DNA of 64,000 nucleotides from Haliea sp. Lineage in GTDB: Bacteria; Pseudomonadota; Gammaproteobacteria; Pseudomonadales; Halieaceae. The stretch spans positions 124,001 to 188,000 of the forward strand of contig JADJAL010000059.1 of the NCBI GenBank assembly GCA_016704305.1, given 5' to 3'. The notes under the pieces were generated by a model. That model was not told where the DNA came from and made no database searches. It saw nothing but the letters and a program-made list of their open reading frames with translations. Shown here in pieces: positions 8,966 through 18,517 of this stretch. Each line of letters starts with the position of its first letter. Position 1 is the stretch's first letter. Both the position numbers and the translations under genes were made by a program.

Positions 8966-10282
8966 ATGACATTTGACGAGCTCGGTCTGTCCGCGCCCTT
9001 ATTGCGTGCCATTGAAGAAAAGGGCTACCGCGAACCTTCGCCAATACAAGTTGCAGCGATTCCCGCCGTGTTGTCCGGTCGCGACCTGATGGCCGCCGCG
9101 CAAACCGGAACCGGTAAAACCGCCGGCTTCACACTGCCCATCCTGCAATTGCTGCATCAGTCCGGAGAGCCTCATCCGCACCGCATCCGCGCGCTGGTGC
9201 TGACGCCCACGCGTGAGCTGGCCGCGCAAGTGGCGGAGAGCGTCGCCACCTATGGCAGGCATCTGCCGTTCAAATCGACCGTGGTATTTGGCGGCGTGAA
9301 AATCAATCCGCAGATTGCCGCGCTGCGCAAGGGTGTCGACATCCTGGTGGCGACGCCGGGGCGTTTGCTCGATCTGTACCAGCAGGGCGAGGTGAAATTC
9401 TCCGACCTGGAAGTGCTGGTGCTGGATGAAGCGGATCGCATGCTGGACATGGGTTTTATCCACGATATCCGCCGCATCCTCAAGGTGTTGCCGCCGCGCC
9501 GGCAAAACCTGATGTTCTCGGCGACGTTTGCCAACGAGATCAGGGAACTGACCAAATCCATCATGCACAACCCGCTGGAAGTGTCGGTAGCGCCCGCCAA
9601 TGCGACAGCAGAGCGAGTGGAGCAGTGGGTGTATCCCGTCGACAAGAAGCTCAAGAGCGATTTGCTGCTGGATCTGGTAGTGCGCAATGACTGGCAGCAG
9701 GTACTGGTGTTCAGTCGCACCAAACACGGCGCCAACAAGCTCGCGCACCATCTGGAAAAGGCTGGGGTCAATGCCTCGGCGATCCATGGGAACAAGAGCC
9801 AGGCTGCGCGCACGCGGGCGCTGGCGGGTTTCAAGAGCGGCAAGGTGCGCGTGCTGGTGGCTACCGATATTGCGGCGCGTGGCCTGGATATCGTGCAATT
9901 GCCGCAGGTGGTGAATTTCGATCTACCGAATGTTCCAGAAGATTATGTGCACCGCATCGGTCGGACCGGGCGCGCGGGTTCCTCGGGCCACGCCTATTCG
10001 CTGGTCAGCGCGGATGAGATCAAGCAATTGAATGCGATAGAACAGGTTATCCAGCGGCATATTACGCGCGAGTATGTGGACGGTTTTGAACCCGACCACG
10101 ATGTGCCACCGAGCGCGCCGCTGCGCAAACCACGCGCTGAGGGGCAGGCACCTACCAACCGGCCAGCCGGTGCTCGCGAACACCATAACGCCAAGCCCGG
10201 TTCCACGCAGCGCAGGCGCGGTAGCGAGGGACACAATCGGCCGCGACGCAATCGCAGCGCGGGCAGCCGCCCGGGTCAGTAG
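8966..10282 (+). CDS. rhlE: DEAD-box RNA helicase, RhlE-like
   Basis: An ATP-dependent RNA helicase of 438 residues. Motifs appear in order: F-x-E-LGL Q-motif region with PSPIQ, Walker A AQTGTGKT (about residues 46-54), PTRELAAQV, TPGRLLDL, VLDEADRML, SAT, the helicase C motifs VFSRTKHGA, VATDIAARGLD, and HRIGRTGRAG. The tail after residue 385 is basic, disordered and Arg-rich, as in RhlE, which acts in ribosome maturation and RNA turnover. It ends overlapping by 7 bases with the convergent acyl-CoA synthetase gene. Confidence 0.95.
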   Translation: MTFDELGLSAPLLRAIEEKGYREPSPIQVAAIPAVLSGRDLMAAAQTGTGKTAGFTLPILQLLHQSGEPHPHRIRALVLTPTRELAAQVAESVATYGRHLPFKSTVVFGGVKINPQIAALRKGVDILVATPGRLLDLYQQGEVKFSDLEVLVLDEADRMLDMGFIHDIRRILKVLPPRRQNLMFSATFANEIRELTKSIMHNPLEVSVAPANATAERVEQWVYPVDKKLKSDLLLDLVVRNDWQQVLVFSRTKHGANKLAHHLEKAGVNASAIHGNKSQAARTRALAGFKSGKVRVLVATDIAARGLDIVQLPQVVNFDLPNVPEDYVHRIGRTGRAGSSGHAYSLVSADEIKQLNAIEQVIQRHITREYVDGFEPDHDVPPSAPLRKPRAEGQAPTNRPAGAREHHNAKPGSTQRRRGSEGHNRPRRNRSAGSRPGQ

Positions 10283-12085
10283 CCGGCTTCACCCGCGCGC
10301 AGTACGGCGGCGTATTCCCGGTCCAGCAGTTCGTAGGTGTCGCTGCGCGGCTTGAGCACGTACACGGGGTCGCTGACCTGGTCCAGGTCATAGCCCTGCT
10401 TGCGCAATTCGCCCTTGACCAGCTTGAACGTGCCCGTGGTATCCAGCTCGCGCTGGATGCGCAGGAACACCGGCCTCGCGTACGCGGGCAGATGTTCGTT
10501 CACAAACCTGGAAAAGCTTTGCACGTCGAGCGTGTCGATGCCTTCGGCGAGCACCAGCGCAGCCATGCCGGCGCGGCCGTCGGCTTTGGGTATCTCCACC
10601 CCGTAGACATTGCAAAAATCAATCTGCGGATGGCCATTGATAATTTCACCCACCTCGTTCGTCGATACGTTCTCGGATTTCCAGCGAAACGTGTCGCCAA
10701 CGCGATCGACGAACTGGTAGTGCGGCAATCCCAATGAAAAACCCACGTCCACCGTTTTCATCAGATCGCCCGTATTGAACCACGCGTCCCCCTCCTTAAA
10801 GAGGTTGCGCAGGATTTTCTTCTCGGTGTCCGCTGCGTTGGTATAGCCTTCAAACACCGTCATTTCGGTGATTTTTCCGAGCAACAGGCCCGGCTCGCCT
10901 GCGGCGACTTTGATGACGTTTCCGCGCGCGTCACGGGCAATCTCATCGGCATCCACGTCGTACTTTACGAGCGCCAGCGGAATGCTGGTCGTGCCTACGG
11001 TACAGTCCTTGTTCAGCATGTTGACGAAGGCGATGTTGCCTTCGCTGGAGCCGTAGAATTCGGCGATGCGCTTGATGCCAAAGCGTGACTTGAATTCATG
11101 CCATACGTCGGGGCGCAGGCCGTTGCCCATCATGGTGGTCAGCGGATTGCGGTGGTCATCGGGCTGCCTGGGCGTGTTGAGCAGGTAGCGGCACAACTCG
11201 CCAATATAGATAAAGCAGGTTGCGCCGCTTTCGCGTATCTCGCTGAGAAAATGCGTGCTGGAGAACTTGCGGCGGATAAACATGGTGGCCCCGGTCGAGA
11301 CGGCGGCGCCGACGCCGAGGAACAGGCCAGTGCCGTGGTACAGCGGCAGGCACAGGTAGATACAATCGCGCTCACTGCACTTGAGTCCGCCTCTGTAGGA
11401 CAGGGCGGAGGACAGCAGGTAGCGACGGTTGGAGATCACCGAGGCTTTGGGGAACCCGGTGGTCCCGGAAGTGAAAACGTACAGCGCAACATCCGCGAGC
11501 GTGTTCTGGCCGGTCTGCGTGGGGTTGGCTGCATCCTGCCCGGCGGCGGCCTGCTCCAGATCCAACGCCCACTCGGGGCAGGGCGCATTGTTCGCATCGC
11601 CCACGAATAGCCAGCTTCTCGATGCCCGCCAGTTCCGGCTCGGTGCGCACCTGTGCGATAGCCTCCAGCCGTTCTTCGCCGAAGATGCACATCCTGGAGC
11701 GCGTGATGTTGATGCAGTGAATGAGTGGCTTGCCGGTGAGGTTGGTGTTGAGCAGCGCGGCGATGACACCCAGTTTGTTCAGTGCGATGAGCGTGGCGAG
11801 AAACTCGATACGGTTTTCCATCATCAGGCTCACCGCGTCGCCACGCACCAGACCGCGCGCTTGCAATGCAGCGGCATAGCGATTGGCCTGGGCATTCAAT
11901 TCGCGCCAGGTCAGGGACCTGCCTTCGAACATCACGGCGGTGTGCTCCGGGAACCGCGCCGTGGTGCCTTCAACCCTGGCGGCGAAACAGTCCGGTGTCG
12001 TGAGCGGCCTGGGTTTGACTTCCTTGACGATCTGCAACAGGACAGGGGCCTCTGCCAGCGTCGCGACAACATCTCGTAGGCTCAT
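10276..12085 (-). pseudogene. Long-chain acyl-CoA synthetase (FadD6/FATP type), frameshifted
   Basis: An AMP-forming enzyme that activates fatty acids to acyl-CoA. The N-terminal frame (ATG at 12085) carries the RSLTWRELNAQANRYA opening of the family and runs to IEKLA. At about 11606-11609 the frame must skip one base to continue as FVGDANNAPCPEW and into the AMP-binding signature YVFTSGTTGFPKA. The rest includes YGSSEGN, the TGDL motif and the FRWKSENVSTNEV hinge. Joined, it gives about 600 residues, the length of FATP-like synthetases. The frame change equals one extra base and may be a sequencing error. The gene is last in the lipid-synthesis run, 84 bases after the PlsB-like gene. Confidence 0.85.
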
Positions 12086-12169
12086 TGAATTTCTCACTTT
12101 TTTATAGTGTTTGCGTTGAAAATGTAGCCTGTTCGCACCGCTGCGGCAAGCGCCGCAATCGCTCGCGAA

Positions 12170-14017
12170 TCAGGGTCCGAGCAGATTGGCGATCCTGCCT
12201 GCCGAGAGCTGCGAAAACCACGCCTCGTCGTACGCGCGCTGCAACAGGTTGATCGCCGACAGCGCGGATACCACGGACTCGGCGAATGCGGTGCGCCGGC
12301 TGGCGAGGTCGCTGCCACGCCCATCCAGCAACGCCAGGTGCGTGGCCAGGCGCAATCCGTTGGCGAACAGGTCCTGCGAGACGGATGATTCACAGCTGAC
12401 GGTGCGGCGCAGCAGCATCTGCCGGCCCTGGGCAAGCAGTTGTCGGGTGAAGGCTTTCACGTCGTGCACAGGCCGGTCTTCCATGTCCAGCAGCGCGACG
12501 GCGATGATCAGGTACGCCTCGGTGATCGAGCGCAGTATCGCATGACCGAATCGGGGCGGTTTATCGCGCAGCAGCTTTTGTATCGAGTGCTCGCCACTGT
12601 CCCAGTGCGGGTAGCGCCGACTCGTCTGTGACAACACCTCGGGCCAGAACTCCGCCGCGGGCTTGTAGAAGAATTCGAATTTGTACAGTTCCCGCAACGC
12701 CGCGACATTGTCGTGCAGGGCCGCGACATTGGGCAGCTCTATATTCAGCTCGCACATCGCCAGCCCTATTTCGCCCAGCGCGGCGTGCAGGAAATAATGC
12801 GTGATCGTATTGCGGTAATACGCGGCGGCCAGCCGCTGTGCATCGGGAATGTAGTAGACCGGCACCTGTGCGGCGTCGAAGCATTTGACCAGCCCCGACT
12901 TTTCCAGCGCCAGCACAGCCGCGCTGACCTGGGCCTCGTTGTCCAGGCTGAAACCCGAAGACGCGGGCAAGCGGCGCTCGCGTATCAGCTCCGCGATACC
13001 CGCCGACTGGCGGTACATTTCCGCCGCGGTCAGCGCGCGCTTGTTGGCGCCAAGCAACACCATGGCCAGCACATCCGCCGACTTGATGGGCGTAATCTGC
13101 TCTATCCGGGTGCACACTTCGAAGGCCATGCGCGTCACATCGAGGCTCGCTGTCGCCGCGCCGGATGGCGATGCGGGCGGCAGCTCCAGCGCCAACGGCT
13201 CGCCATAACGCACATACACCTTCCCGTAGGGCTGGCGCATGCCGAAAATGTAATTGAAAAACCAGCGCAGCGATTCCTTGCGCTTGGGCAGCCCGCTCTG
13301 CAGTGCGACGTAATCGTCGATCTCGGCGATGCGATCAAAGGCGATGGACACCGGCACCAGCAACACCTTTTGGGTCTGCTGGCGCTGACAGGATTCCACT
13401 ACCCAGTTCAGCAAACCCAATTTCGGCGGCGACAGCTTCCCGGTGCGCGAGCGTGTTCCCTCTATCGACCACGACAGCGGCGTGCGATGTTGTATCAGGT
13501 GATCGATGTAGTGGCGAAAGACCAGCTTGTAGATCGGGTCCTCCTGGAAGGTGCGGCGCAGGAATATCGCTCCAACGCGGCGGGCCAGTGCGCCGAAACC
13601 GAGAAAGTTCATGTTGATGCCGGCAAAAATCAGCGGCAGCGGGCGGAAGTGGTTCTGGTACAGCGAGAGCAGGAACACGAAGCTGTCCATGTGCGACTTG
13701 TGCGACCACAGGAACAGCAGCAGGTGGTCTTTAGACAAGGCTCGCAGCTCTTCCAACTTGTCCAGGTTGATATCCATATCCGGCTCATAACTGCGCGTAT
13801 AGATGAAGCGCGCCATTTTTGCCATCGGGCGCAGCCAGGCCTCCTGCGGTGTCGCCTCGATTTCGGTGAGGCACTTGCGCGCGTAAGCCTGCGCCTGTTC
13901 GAGGGTCTTGCCGCTGGCACTGGCGGCCAGTTGGAGTTCAGCCAGGAAAGCGGGTTCGCGCAGGCTGACATTGGCGCGCGAGCTGGCGTTGGCAATTGCA
14001 TTGCTGTTGCGGTTCAT
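12170..14017 (-). CDS. Glycerol-3-phosphate O-acyltransferase, PlsB-like, short form
   Basis: A probable membrane-associated acyltransferase putting the first fatty acid on glycerol 3-phosphate. The four LPLAT motifs are present: SHKSHMD (His106-x4-Asp111), GAIFLRRTF, EGTRSRTG (from Glu186) and VPVSIAFDR. At 615 residues it is shorter than E. coli PlsB (about 800), missing mainly N-terminal sequence. It could alternatively use dihydroxyacetone phosphate. The ATG at 14017 overlaps the stop of the preceding EEP gene in an ATGA, implying translational coupling. Its place between a CDP-alcohol phosphatidyltransferase and an acyl-CoA synthetase supports glycerolipid synthesis. Confidence 0.85.
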   Translation of the reverse strand: MNRNSNAIANASSRANVSLREPAFLAELQLAASASGKTLEQAQAYARKCLTEIEATPQEAWLRPMAKMARFIYTRSYEPDMDINLDKLEELRALSKDHLLLFLWSHKSHMDSFVFLLSLYQNHFRPLPLIFAGINMNFLGFGALARRVGAIFLRRTFQEDPIYKLVFRHYIDHLIQHRTPLSWSIEGTRSRTGKLSPPKLGLLNWVVESCQRQQTQKVLLVPVSIAFDRIAEIDDYVALQSGLPKRKESLRWFFNYIFGMRQPYGKVYVRYGEPLALELPPASPSGAATASLDVTRMAFEVCTRIEQITPIKSADVLAMVLLGANKRALTAAEMYRQSAGIAELIRERRLPASSGFSLDNEAQVSAAVLALEKSGLVKCFDAAQVPVYYIPDAQRLAAAYYRNTITHYFLHAALGEIGLAMCELNIELPNVAALHDNVAALRELYKFEFFYKPAAEFWPEVLSQTSRRYPHWDSGEHSIQKLLRDKPPRFGHAILRSITEAYLIIAVALLDMEDRPVHDVKAFTRQLLAQGRQMLLRRTVSCESSVSQDLFANGLRLATHLALLDGRGSDLASRRTAFAESVVSALSAINLLQRAYDEAWFSQLSAGRIANLLGP

Positions 14018-14775
14018 AGCTTGAAAACTCCGAACAGTGCGGCATGGTCGGACAGGTCGCGCCAGGGTCCCGCGCTGAGCCGTTGGCAGGCGACCGGTTT
14101 CAGGCCGCGATAATAGATGCGGTCCACCGGCAGCATCGGGCGCCACACCGGGAAGGTCAGCGCGTGGCGCCCGTTCATTTGCACGAACAGTTCCTTCAGG
14201 CCGAGGTCGGCATGCAGGTGGTTTTCCGCGCGGCGACGCCAGTCGTTGAAATCCCCGGCGATGATCATCGGCTCATCGCGGGGCACGTGGTTGTTGATGC
14301 GGTCGGTCAGCGCCTGCAGTTGCTCGCGGCGTTCCTGCTCCAGCAGACCCAGGTGGACACACAGTGTGTGCAGGCGCGTGTCCTTGTGCGGCAGCTCGAT
14401 CACGCCGTGCAGGATGCTGCGGCTGGAGCGCGGGAAAATGGAGATATCGATATTTTCAAAACTGGCGAACGGGTACATGCTCAGGATGGCGTTGCCATGG
14501 TCGCCCTTGCGATAGATCGCATTGCGGCCGTAGGCATAATGCGGCCACGCCTCATCCGCCAGATACTCGAAATGCGGTTGGTCAGGGTAGGAAAAGCGCT
14601 TGCGCTTTGCCTCGCTCTTGATAGCCGTGCCGTGGATTTCCTGCAGGAAGACGATGTCGGCGCCGGTTTCCGCGATACGGTTGCGCATGGATTCCAGCAC
14701 GAAACGCCGGTTTCCCGAGCAGTAGCCCTTGTGGATGTTGTACGTCAGTACATGCAGTTCCTTGCTCACGGGCAT
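14014..14775 (-). CDS. Endonuclease/exonuclease/phosphatase family hydrolase, YbhP-like
   Basis: A 253-residue EEP-fold metal-dependent hydrolase. It shows the LTYNIHKG opening with the metal-binding Asn13, the VFLQEIHG glutamate, the central catalytic GDFNDWR block, and the closing LSDHAALFGVF Asp-His pair. No signal peptide is visible. The nearest named relative by pattern is E. coli YbhP, whose gene neighbours cardiolipin synthase clsB. Here it precedes a PlsB-like acyltransferase (4-base overlap) and follows a CDP-alcohol phosphatidyltransferase by 45 bases, so a lipid phosphodiester or phosphate substrate is plausible, but the fold also covers nucleases. Confidence 0.82.
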   Translation of the reverse strand: MPVSKELHVLTYNIHKGYCSGNRRFVLESMRNRIAETGADIVFLQEIHGTAIKSEAKRKRFSYPDQPHFEYLADEAWPHYAYGRNAIYRKGDHGNAILSMYPFASFENIDISIFPRSSRSILHGVIELPHKDTRLHTLCVHLGLLEQERREQLQALTDRINNHVPRDEPMIIAGDFNDWRRRAENHLHADLGLKELFVQMNGRHALTFPVWRPMLPVDRIYYRGLKPVACQRLSAGPWRDLSDHAALFGVFKL

Positions 14776-14820
14776 GCCGTCAACACCTTTGTCGATGGAG
14801 CAGGGGATTCATCAGGCAGT

Positions 14821-15393
14821 TCAATTTGAGTCATCTCCCTGTTCCCTGTTCTTGCGCGAATCAAGCGCTTTGATGGTCCAGGACATCACGTAGTCGAAGC
14901 CGCTGGCGGCGGCCAGGAACAGTACGACAGCGGAGCCGAACACGATAAGTTGCGGAGGTATGTTCGCCACTACCTGCGACAACAGCACCAGCACACAGTA
15001 GCTGATCTGTATGAACATATTGCTTTTACTCAGGCCGGAGGCGGCGAACTCGACCGGACCGATAATGTGGTAGTAGCAGGCTGCGCCGATCACTATGACC
15101 AGATCCCGCGCGATGACTGCGACAGCCAGGTACCAGGGCGCCAGTTCCACCGCGGCCAGGCACACAAAGGTGACGGTAATCAGTGTTTTGTCGGCAATGG
15201 GATCCAGTATCGCGCCCAGGCGGGTCAGTGCGTCGAGACGCCGGGCGGCAAACCCGTCCAGCGCATCACTGAGCCCCGCGAGCACGCCGGTCGCCAGTGC
15301 CAATGCATACTGCTCACGCAAAATCAGCCAGCCCAGTGGCAGGGCGAGGAGCAGACGCAAAAACGTCAGGCTGTTCGGCAGGTAGCGCAGCAT
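14821..15393 (-). CDS. CDP-alcohol phosphatidyltransferase
   Basis: An integral membrane enzyme of 190 residues that condenses a CDP-activated lipid with an alcohol. The full CAPT signature is present: Asp46-Gly47, Ala50-Arg51, Gly60, Asp64 and Asp68. Five to six hydrophobic segments are visible (about residues 10-25, 28-45, 75-105, 128-145 and 148-172). Size and layout resemble PgsA (phosphatidylglycerophosphate synthase) or a cardiolipin synthase of the eukaryotic type; the acceptor cannot be fixed from sequence. It starts 7 bases after the preceding sorbosone-dehydrogenase-like gene, so the two are probably cotranscribed. Confidence 0.88.
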   Translation of the reverse strand: MLRYLPNSLTFLRLLLALPLGWLILREQYALALATGVLAGLSDALDGFAARRLDALTRLGAILDPIADKTLITVTFVCLAAVELAPWYLAVAVIARDLVIVIGAACYYHIIGPVEFAASGLSKSNMFIQISYCVLVLLSQVVANIPPQLIVFGSAVVLFLAAASGFDYVMSWTIKALDSRKNREQGDDSN

Positions 15394-15400
15394 GCCGGGG

Positions 15401-16933
15401 CTATTGCTGCGGCTCGGGTTGTGGCTCAGGTTGCGGCCACAACAGGAATACCGCGAGTTCTTGGCGTTCGGCCTCGCTCAGCGGGAACAACGGCATCGGT
15501 GATTGCGGCGCTTCCAATGCGTTTATGACCGCGCCGTAACCGAGGCGCTGGGCGAGATTGTCCAATCGCACCGGGTTGGTGCCCTGTTCGTGGCAGGTGT
15601 TGCACTGGTAGCGCTGGTACAGTTCGCTGCCGCGGCTGGCCATCGCCGGGAGGTCGGCGCCGGCCAGCCATGCGGGAGGTTGTGTATCAAGGCGATTGAC
15701 AGTGGGCGCGACCATTGGCGCAACATCGTCCTGGCTGCCGTCGGCGCCCGTGTAGCTGACGCGATAGATTGCCCCGGCGTAATCGTCGGAAATATAGATC
15801 GCGCCGTCCGGGCCCTGCGCGACATCGACGGGACGACCGCTGATATTACCGTCCTGGTTGAAGCCGGAGAGAAAATCGCGCTCTTCGATGCCGTCCTCGG
15901 TCCAGTGCAGTGATACCACCTTGTAGCCATCCGGCGTACTGCGGTTCCAGGAACCGTGCAGGGCGGCCAGCGCGCTGCGACTGTATTGCGGCGGCAGGGC
16001 GTCGCCAGTGAGGAAGGTCATGCCCAGCGGCGCATTGTGCGGGCGGAAGTTGTGCGCAGGTGCCGTGGGCGTGCGCTTCGCGGACAGCGGGTCGGGGCCC
16101 ATGTCCGGGTCGGGGATGTTGTCGCCATTGAAGAATGGCCAGCCGTAGAATTGGCCTGCCTCGATACGGTTGAGTTCGCAGGGCGGAAAATCGTCGCCGA
16201 GCATGTCGCGGCCATTGTCCGTGGCGTAGAGCGCGCCGCTCCAGGGCGCCCAGTCGAAGCCCACGCTGTTGCGCAGGCCGGTGGCGATAATCTCGGGGGC
16301 GCTGCCGTCGAGTGCAAAGCGCATCATCGTCGCGCGCCGTGGGTCTTCTTCCTCGCACACATTGCAGGTCGAGCCCTGGGCCAGGTACAGCTTGCGGTCC
16401 GGGCCGATGCGCAGCGTCTTGGACCAGTGATTGCCATTGTCGGTGAGGCCCTCCACCAGTGGCTGGAGGTCGCCCTCCACGGTGCCGGCGTCACTGTTGA
16501 AACGTATCCGGACGACGCGGTTTGACTCGGCGATGTATAACCAGTCGCCATCAATATCCATACCCAGCGGCCGGTTCAGCCCTGCGATCAGGGTAGTGCG
16601 CGCATCGGGATGACCATCGCCATCGGCGTCCTGTCGCAGCAGCAGGATATCGCCCGTACCCGGCCGGCTGACCAGCAGGTCGCCCGCGGGTGTGAAGCGC
16701 AGGAAACGGGCGCGCGGTACATCGGCGGCGTACAGTGCCAGCGAGAATCCCTCTGGCACCTGGTAACGCTGGCGCACGGTGGCATCGTTTGCCGCCGGGC
16801 CGGATACGCCCAGCATCGTGTTGAGAATCATGGCCAGGCTGCTGCTGGCAATCTGGCCGGTGGCCAATAGCGCGCCGATCGCCCCCGCAATGAGGAGCAA
16901 TAGTACAAGCAGGCCAATCAGCAGTTTCCGCAT
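15401..16933 (-). CDS. PQQ-type sugar dehydrogenase (L-sorbosone dehydrogenase-like) with C-terminal cytochrome c
   Basis: A periplasmic, membrane-anchored oxidoreductase of 510 residues. An uncleaved N-terminal anchor (residues 4-27) leads into a six-bladed beta-propeller of the glucose/sorbosone dehydrogenase class, with NGNHWSKTLRIGPD, YATDNGRDMLGDD and HGSWNRS blocks typical of the family. A c-type heme domain follows: CNTCH at 444-448 and a probable distal Met479 in SPMPLFP, so electrons could pass to the respiratory chain. The C-terminus ends in a short Pro-Glu-Gln tail. The substrate is unknown. It is first in a five-gene minus-strand run whose other members make lipids. Confidence 0.85.
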   Translation of the reverse strand: MRKLLIGLLVLLLLIAGAIGALLATGQIASSSLAMILNTMLGVSGPAANDATVRQRYQVPEGFSLALYAADVPRARFLRFTPAGDLLVSRPGTGDILLLRQDADGDGHPDARTTLIAGLNRPLGMDIDGDWLYIAESNRVVRIRFNSDAGTVEGDLQPLVEGLTDNGNHWSKTLRIGPDRKLYLAQGSTCNVCEEEDPRRATMMRFALDGSAPEIIATGLRNSVGFDWAPWSGALYATDNGRDMLGDDFPPCELNRIEAGQFYGWPFFNGDNIPDPDMGPDPLSAKRTPTAPAHNFRPHNAPLGMTFLTGDALPPQYSRSALAALHGSWNRSTPDGYKVVSLHWTEDGIEERDFLSGFNQDGNISGRPVDVAQGPDGAIYISDDYAGAIYRVSYTGADGSQDDVAPMVAPTVNRLDTQPPAWLAGADLPAMASRGSELYQRYQCNTCHEQGTNPVRLDNLAQRLGYGAVINALEAPQSPMPLFPLSEAERQELAVFLLWPQPEPQPEPQQ

Positions 16934-17251
16934 GGTTCTATCCTGTTTCTTCCCGGGGTGCAGAGGAGGTGGTGTTCGGTATCAGGCGCGAATATAGCAC
17001 AGGCGACTTGCGGTTACGGCCCCGGTTCCTGGCCCCGGTTCCTGCCCCGCGTTGGCGTCACTCGAGGCGCGCGATCGCCCGATTTCTATCGCCGATGGCA
17101 TTATCTGTAGAAATCCCCACTTATTTATGGACACGTGTGAACCAGTTCACTAGTGTCAAATTGTGCAGATAGGCCGCAGTCCAGTGAATTCAACAGTTGT
17201 GGTGCTCTTTTCGATGCAATGCAGAAATTTGAATGGGGATGTCTGGCAGCC
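16934..17251. other. Intergenic region between divergent genes
   Basis: About 318 bases without a gene. It contains a short direct duplication of a GGTTCCTG-CCCC motif at about 17025-17050 and the inverted repeat annotated separately at 17131-17156. It should hold promoters for the dehydrogenase and HD-GYP genes; I see no clear terminator. Confidence 0.5.
17131..17156. promoter_or_regulatory. Operator-like 26-bp inverted repeat
   Basis: Inner arms GTGAAC and GTTCAC are separated by two bases, and outer arms ACAC and GTGT flank them two bases away on each side. All 20 arm bases pair. The site lies 96 bases before the HD-GYP start, where a dimeric repressor or activator would bind. No regulator is identifiable. 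Confidence 0.4.
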
Positions 17252-18517
17252 ATGATCAAGACTCTTAAAGTTCCAACCAGTGACCTGGTTATCGGTATGT
17301 TTGTCAGCGGGCTGGACCGCCCCTGGCTGGAAACGCCGTTCATCACGCAGGGCTTCCTGATCGCGAGCGCGGAGGATGTCCGCGACCTGCAGAAATACTG
17401 CGAATTTGTTTACATCGACAGCAAGCGCAGCAAGCGCCCGGAACTTGCGATCCGGCTCGAGTCGCCTAAACGCGCGGAGTCGGCGGCCCCCAAAAAGAAC
17501 AAGGATCGCCCGCGTGTACCGTTGGAACATATATTCTTCGGTCGTATGCTGAAGCCCTACCGCGATGACCGGGGCTGGGAGGAGGAAACGCCGCATGCCC
17601 AGCGTGCGATGAACACCCTCATCGTCGATATCGATGACATATTCGCGCAGGTAAGCCAGGGCGCAAAGCTCAACGTGATCAAGCTGCGCAAGTCGGTAGA
17701 GCCTATCGTCGACAGCATCAGCCGCAACCCCGACGCGTGCCTGTGGGTCAGCCGTTTGAAACACCACGACGAGTACACCTACCAGCACTCCCTCAGCACG
17801 GCCATGTGGGCGGTCTCTCTGGGCCGCCAGTTGGGCCTGCCGCGGCGCGACCTGCGTTCGCTTGCGATGGGTTGCATGTTGATGGGCGTGGGTAAATTGC
17901 GTGTGGATCCCAAGTTGTTGCAGGCGAACCGCGCGCTGACCGCAGACGAGGCCAACGAGGTCGCGCGCCACGTGGGCCACGGGCTGGGAATCCTCAATGA
18001 TTGCGGGATCCTCAATCGGGATGTCGTTGACATGGTGGCCCATCACCACGAGCGTTACGACGGTTCCGGATACCCCAAAGGCTTGTCGCGCAACCAGATT
18101 CCGCCGTTTGCGCGCATCGCCGGCATTGTCGACACCTACGACGCGCTGACCAGCAATCGCAGTTACGCGCAGGCGGTTTCTCCCAGCGATGCGATTAAAA
18201 TACTCTATGAAGCCCGGGACGAGGATTTCCAGGCGGAGTTGGTAGAAGCGTTCATCCAGGCGATTGGCATCTATCCCGCGGGCACCCTGGTCGAGCTGTC
18301 CTCCGGTGAAGTGGGCGTAGTGGTCGCGGAGTATCGCACCCGTCGCCTGCGGCCCAAGGTGATGCTGTTGCTGGATGCCGACAAGCGGCGGCTGCCGAAT
18401 GCCCAGGTGATCGATCTGCAGGGCATCTCCACCGCCCCCGGCGCGCGCATGGTAACCATTAAAAAGAGCCTCGAACCCGACGCCTATGGCATAGACCTCG
18501 CCAGCGTCACTGGCTAA
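17252..18517 (+). CDS. DUF3391 HD-GYP domain protein with degenerate HD motif
   Basis: The family normally hydrolyses cyclic di-GMP. From the ATG at 17252 the protein has 421 residues: an N-terminal DUF3391 region (about 1-110, VPTSDLVIGMFV opening) and an HD-GYP domain (about 165-335). The GYP part is canonical (HHE-x2-DGSGYP, residues 265-275), and the earlier helix keeps YQHSLSTA. However, the HD dyad expected in a LLHDIGK context reads CMLMGVGK, with Met211-Gly212 in place of His-Asp. Loss of this metal-ligand pair predicts impaired or absent phosphodiesterase activity and perhaps a sensor or adaptor role. The start is uncertain: ATGs upstream are in frame from 17153. Confidence 0.88.
   Translation: MIKTLKVPTSDLVIGMFVSGLDRPWLETPFITQGFLIASAEDVRDLQKYCEFVYIDSKRSKRPELAIRLESPKRAESAAPKKNKDRPRVPLEHIFFGRMLKPYRDDRGWEEETPHAQRAMNTLIVDIDDIFAQVSQGAKLNVIKLRKSVEPIVDSISRNPDACLWVSRLKHHDEYTYQHSLSTAMWAVSLGRQLGLPRRDLRSLAMGCMLMGVGKLRVDPKLLQANRALTADEANEVARHVGHGLGILNDCGILNRDVVDMVAHHHERYDGSGYPKGLSRNQIPPFARIAGIVDTYDALTSNRSYAQAVSPSDAIKILYEARDEDFQAELVEAFIQAIGIYPAGTLVELSSGEVGVVVAEYRTRRLRPKVMLLLDADKRRLPNAQVIDLQGISTAPGARMVTIKKSLEPDAYGIDLASVTG

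Noticed and set aside
12713..14113. 466-residue plus-strand open frame opposite the PlsB-like gene
   Set aside because: Antisense of a gene with all four acyltransferase motifs; no motifs of its own.
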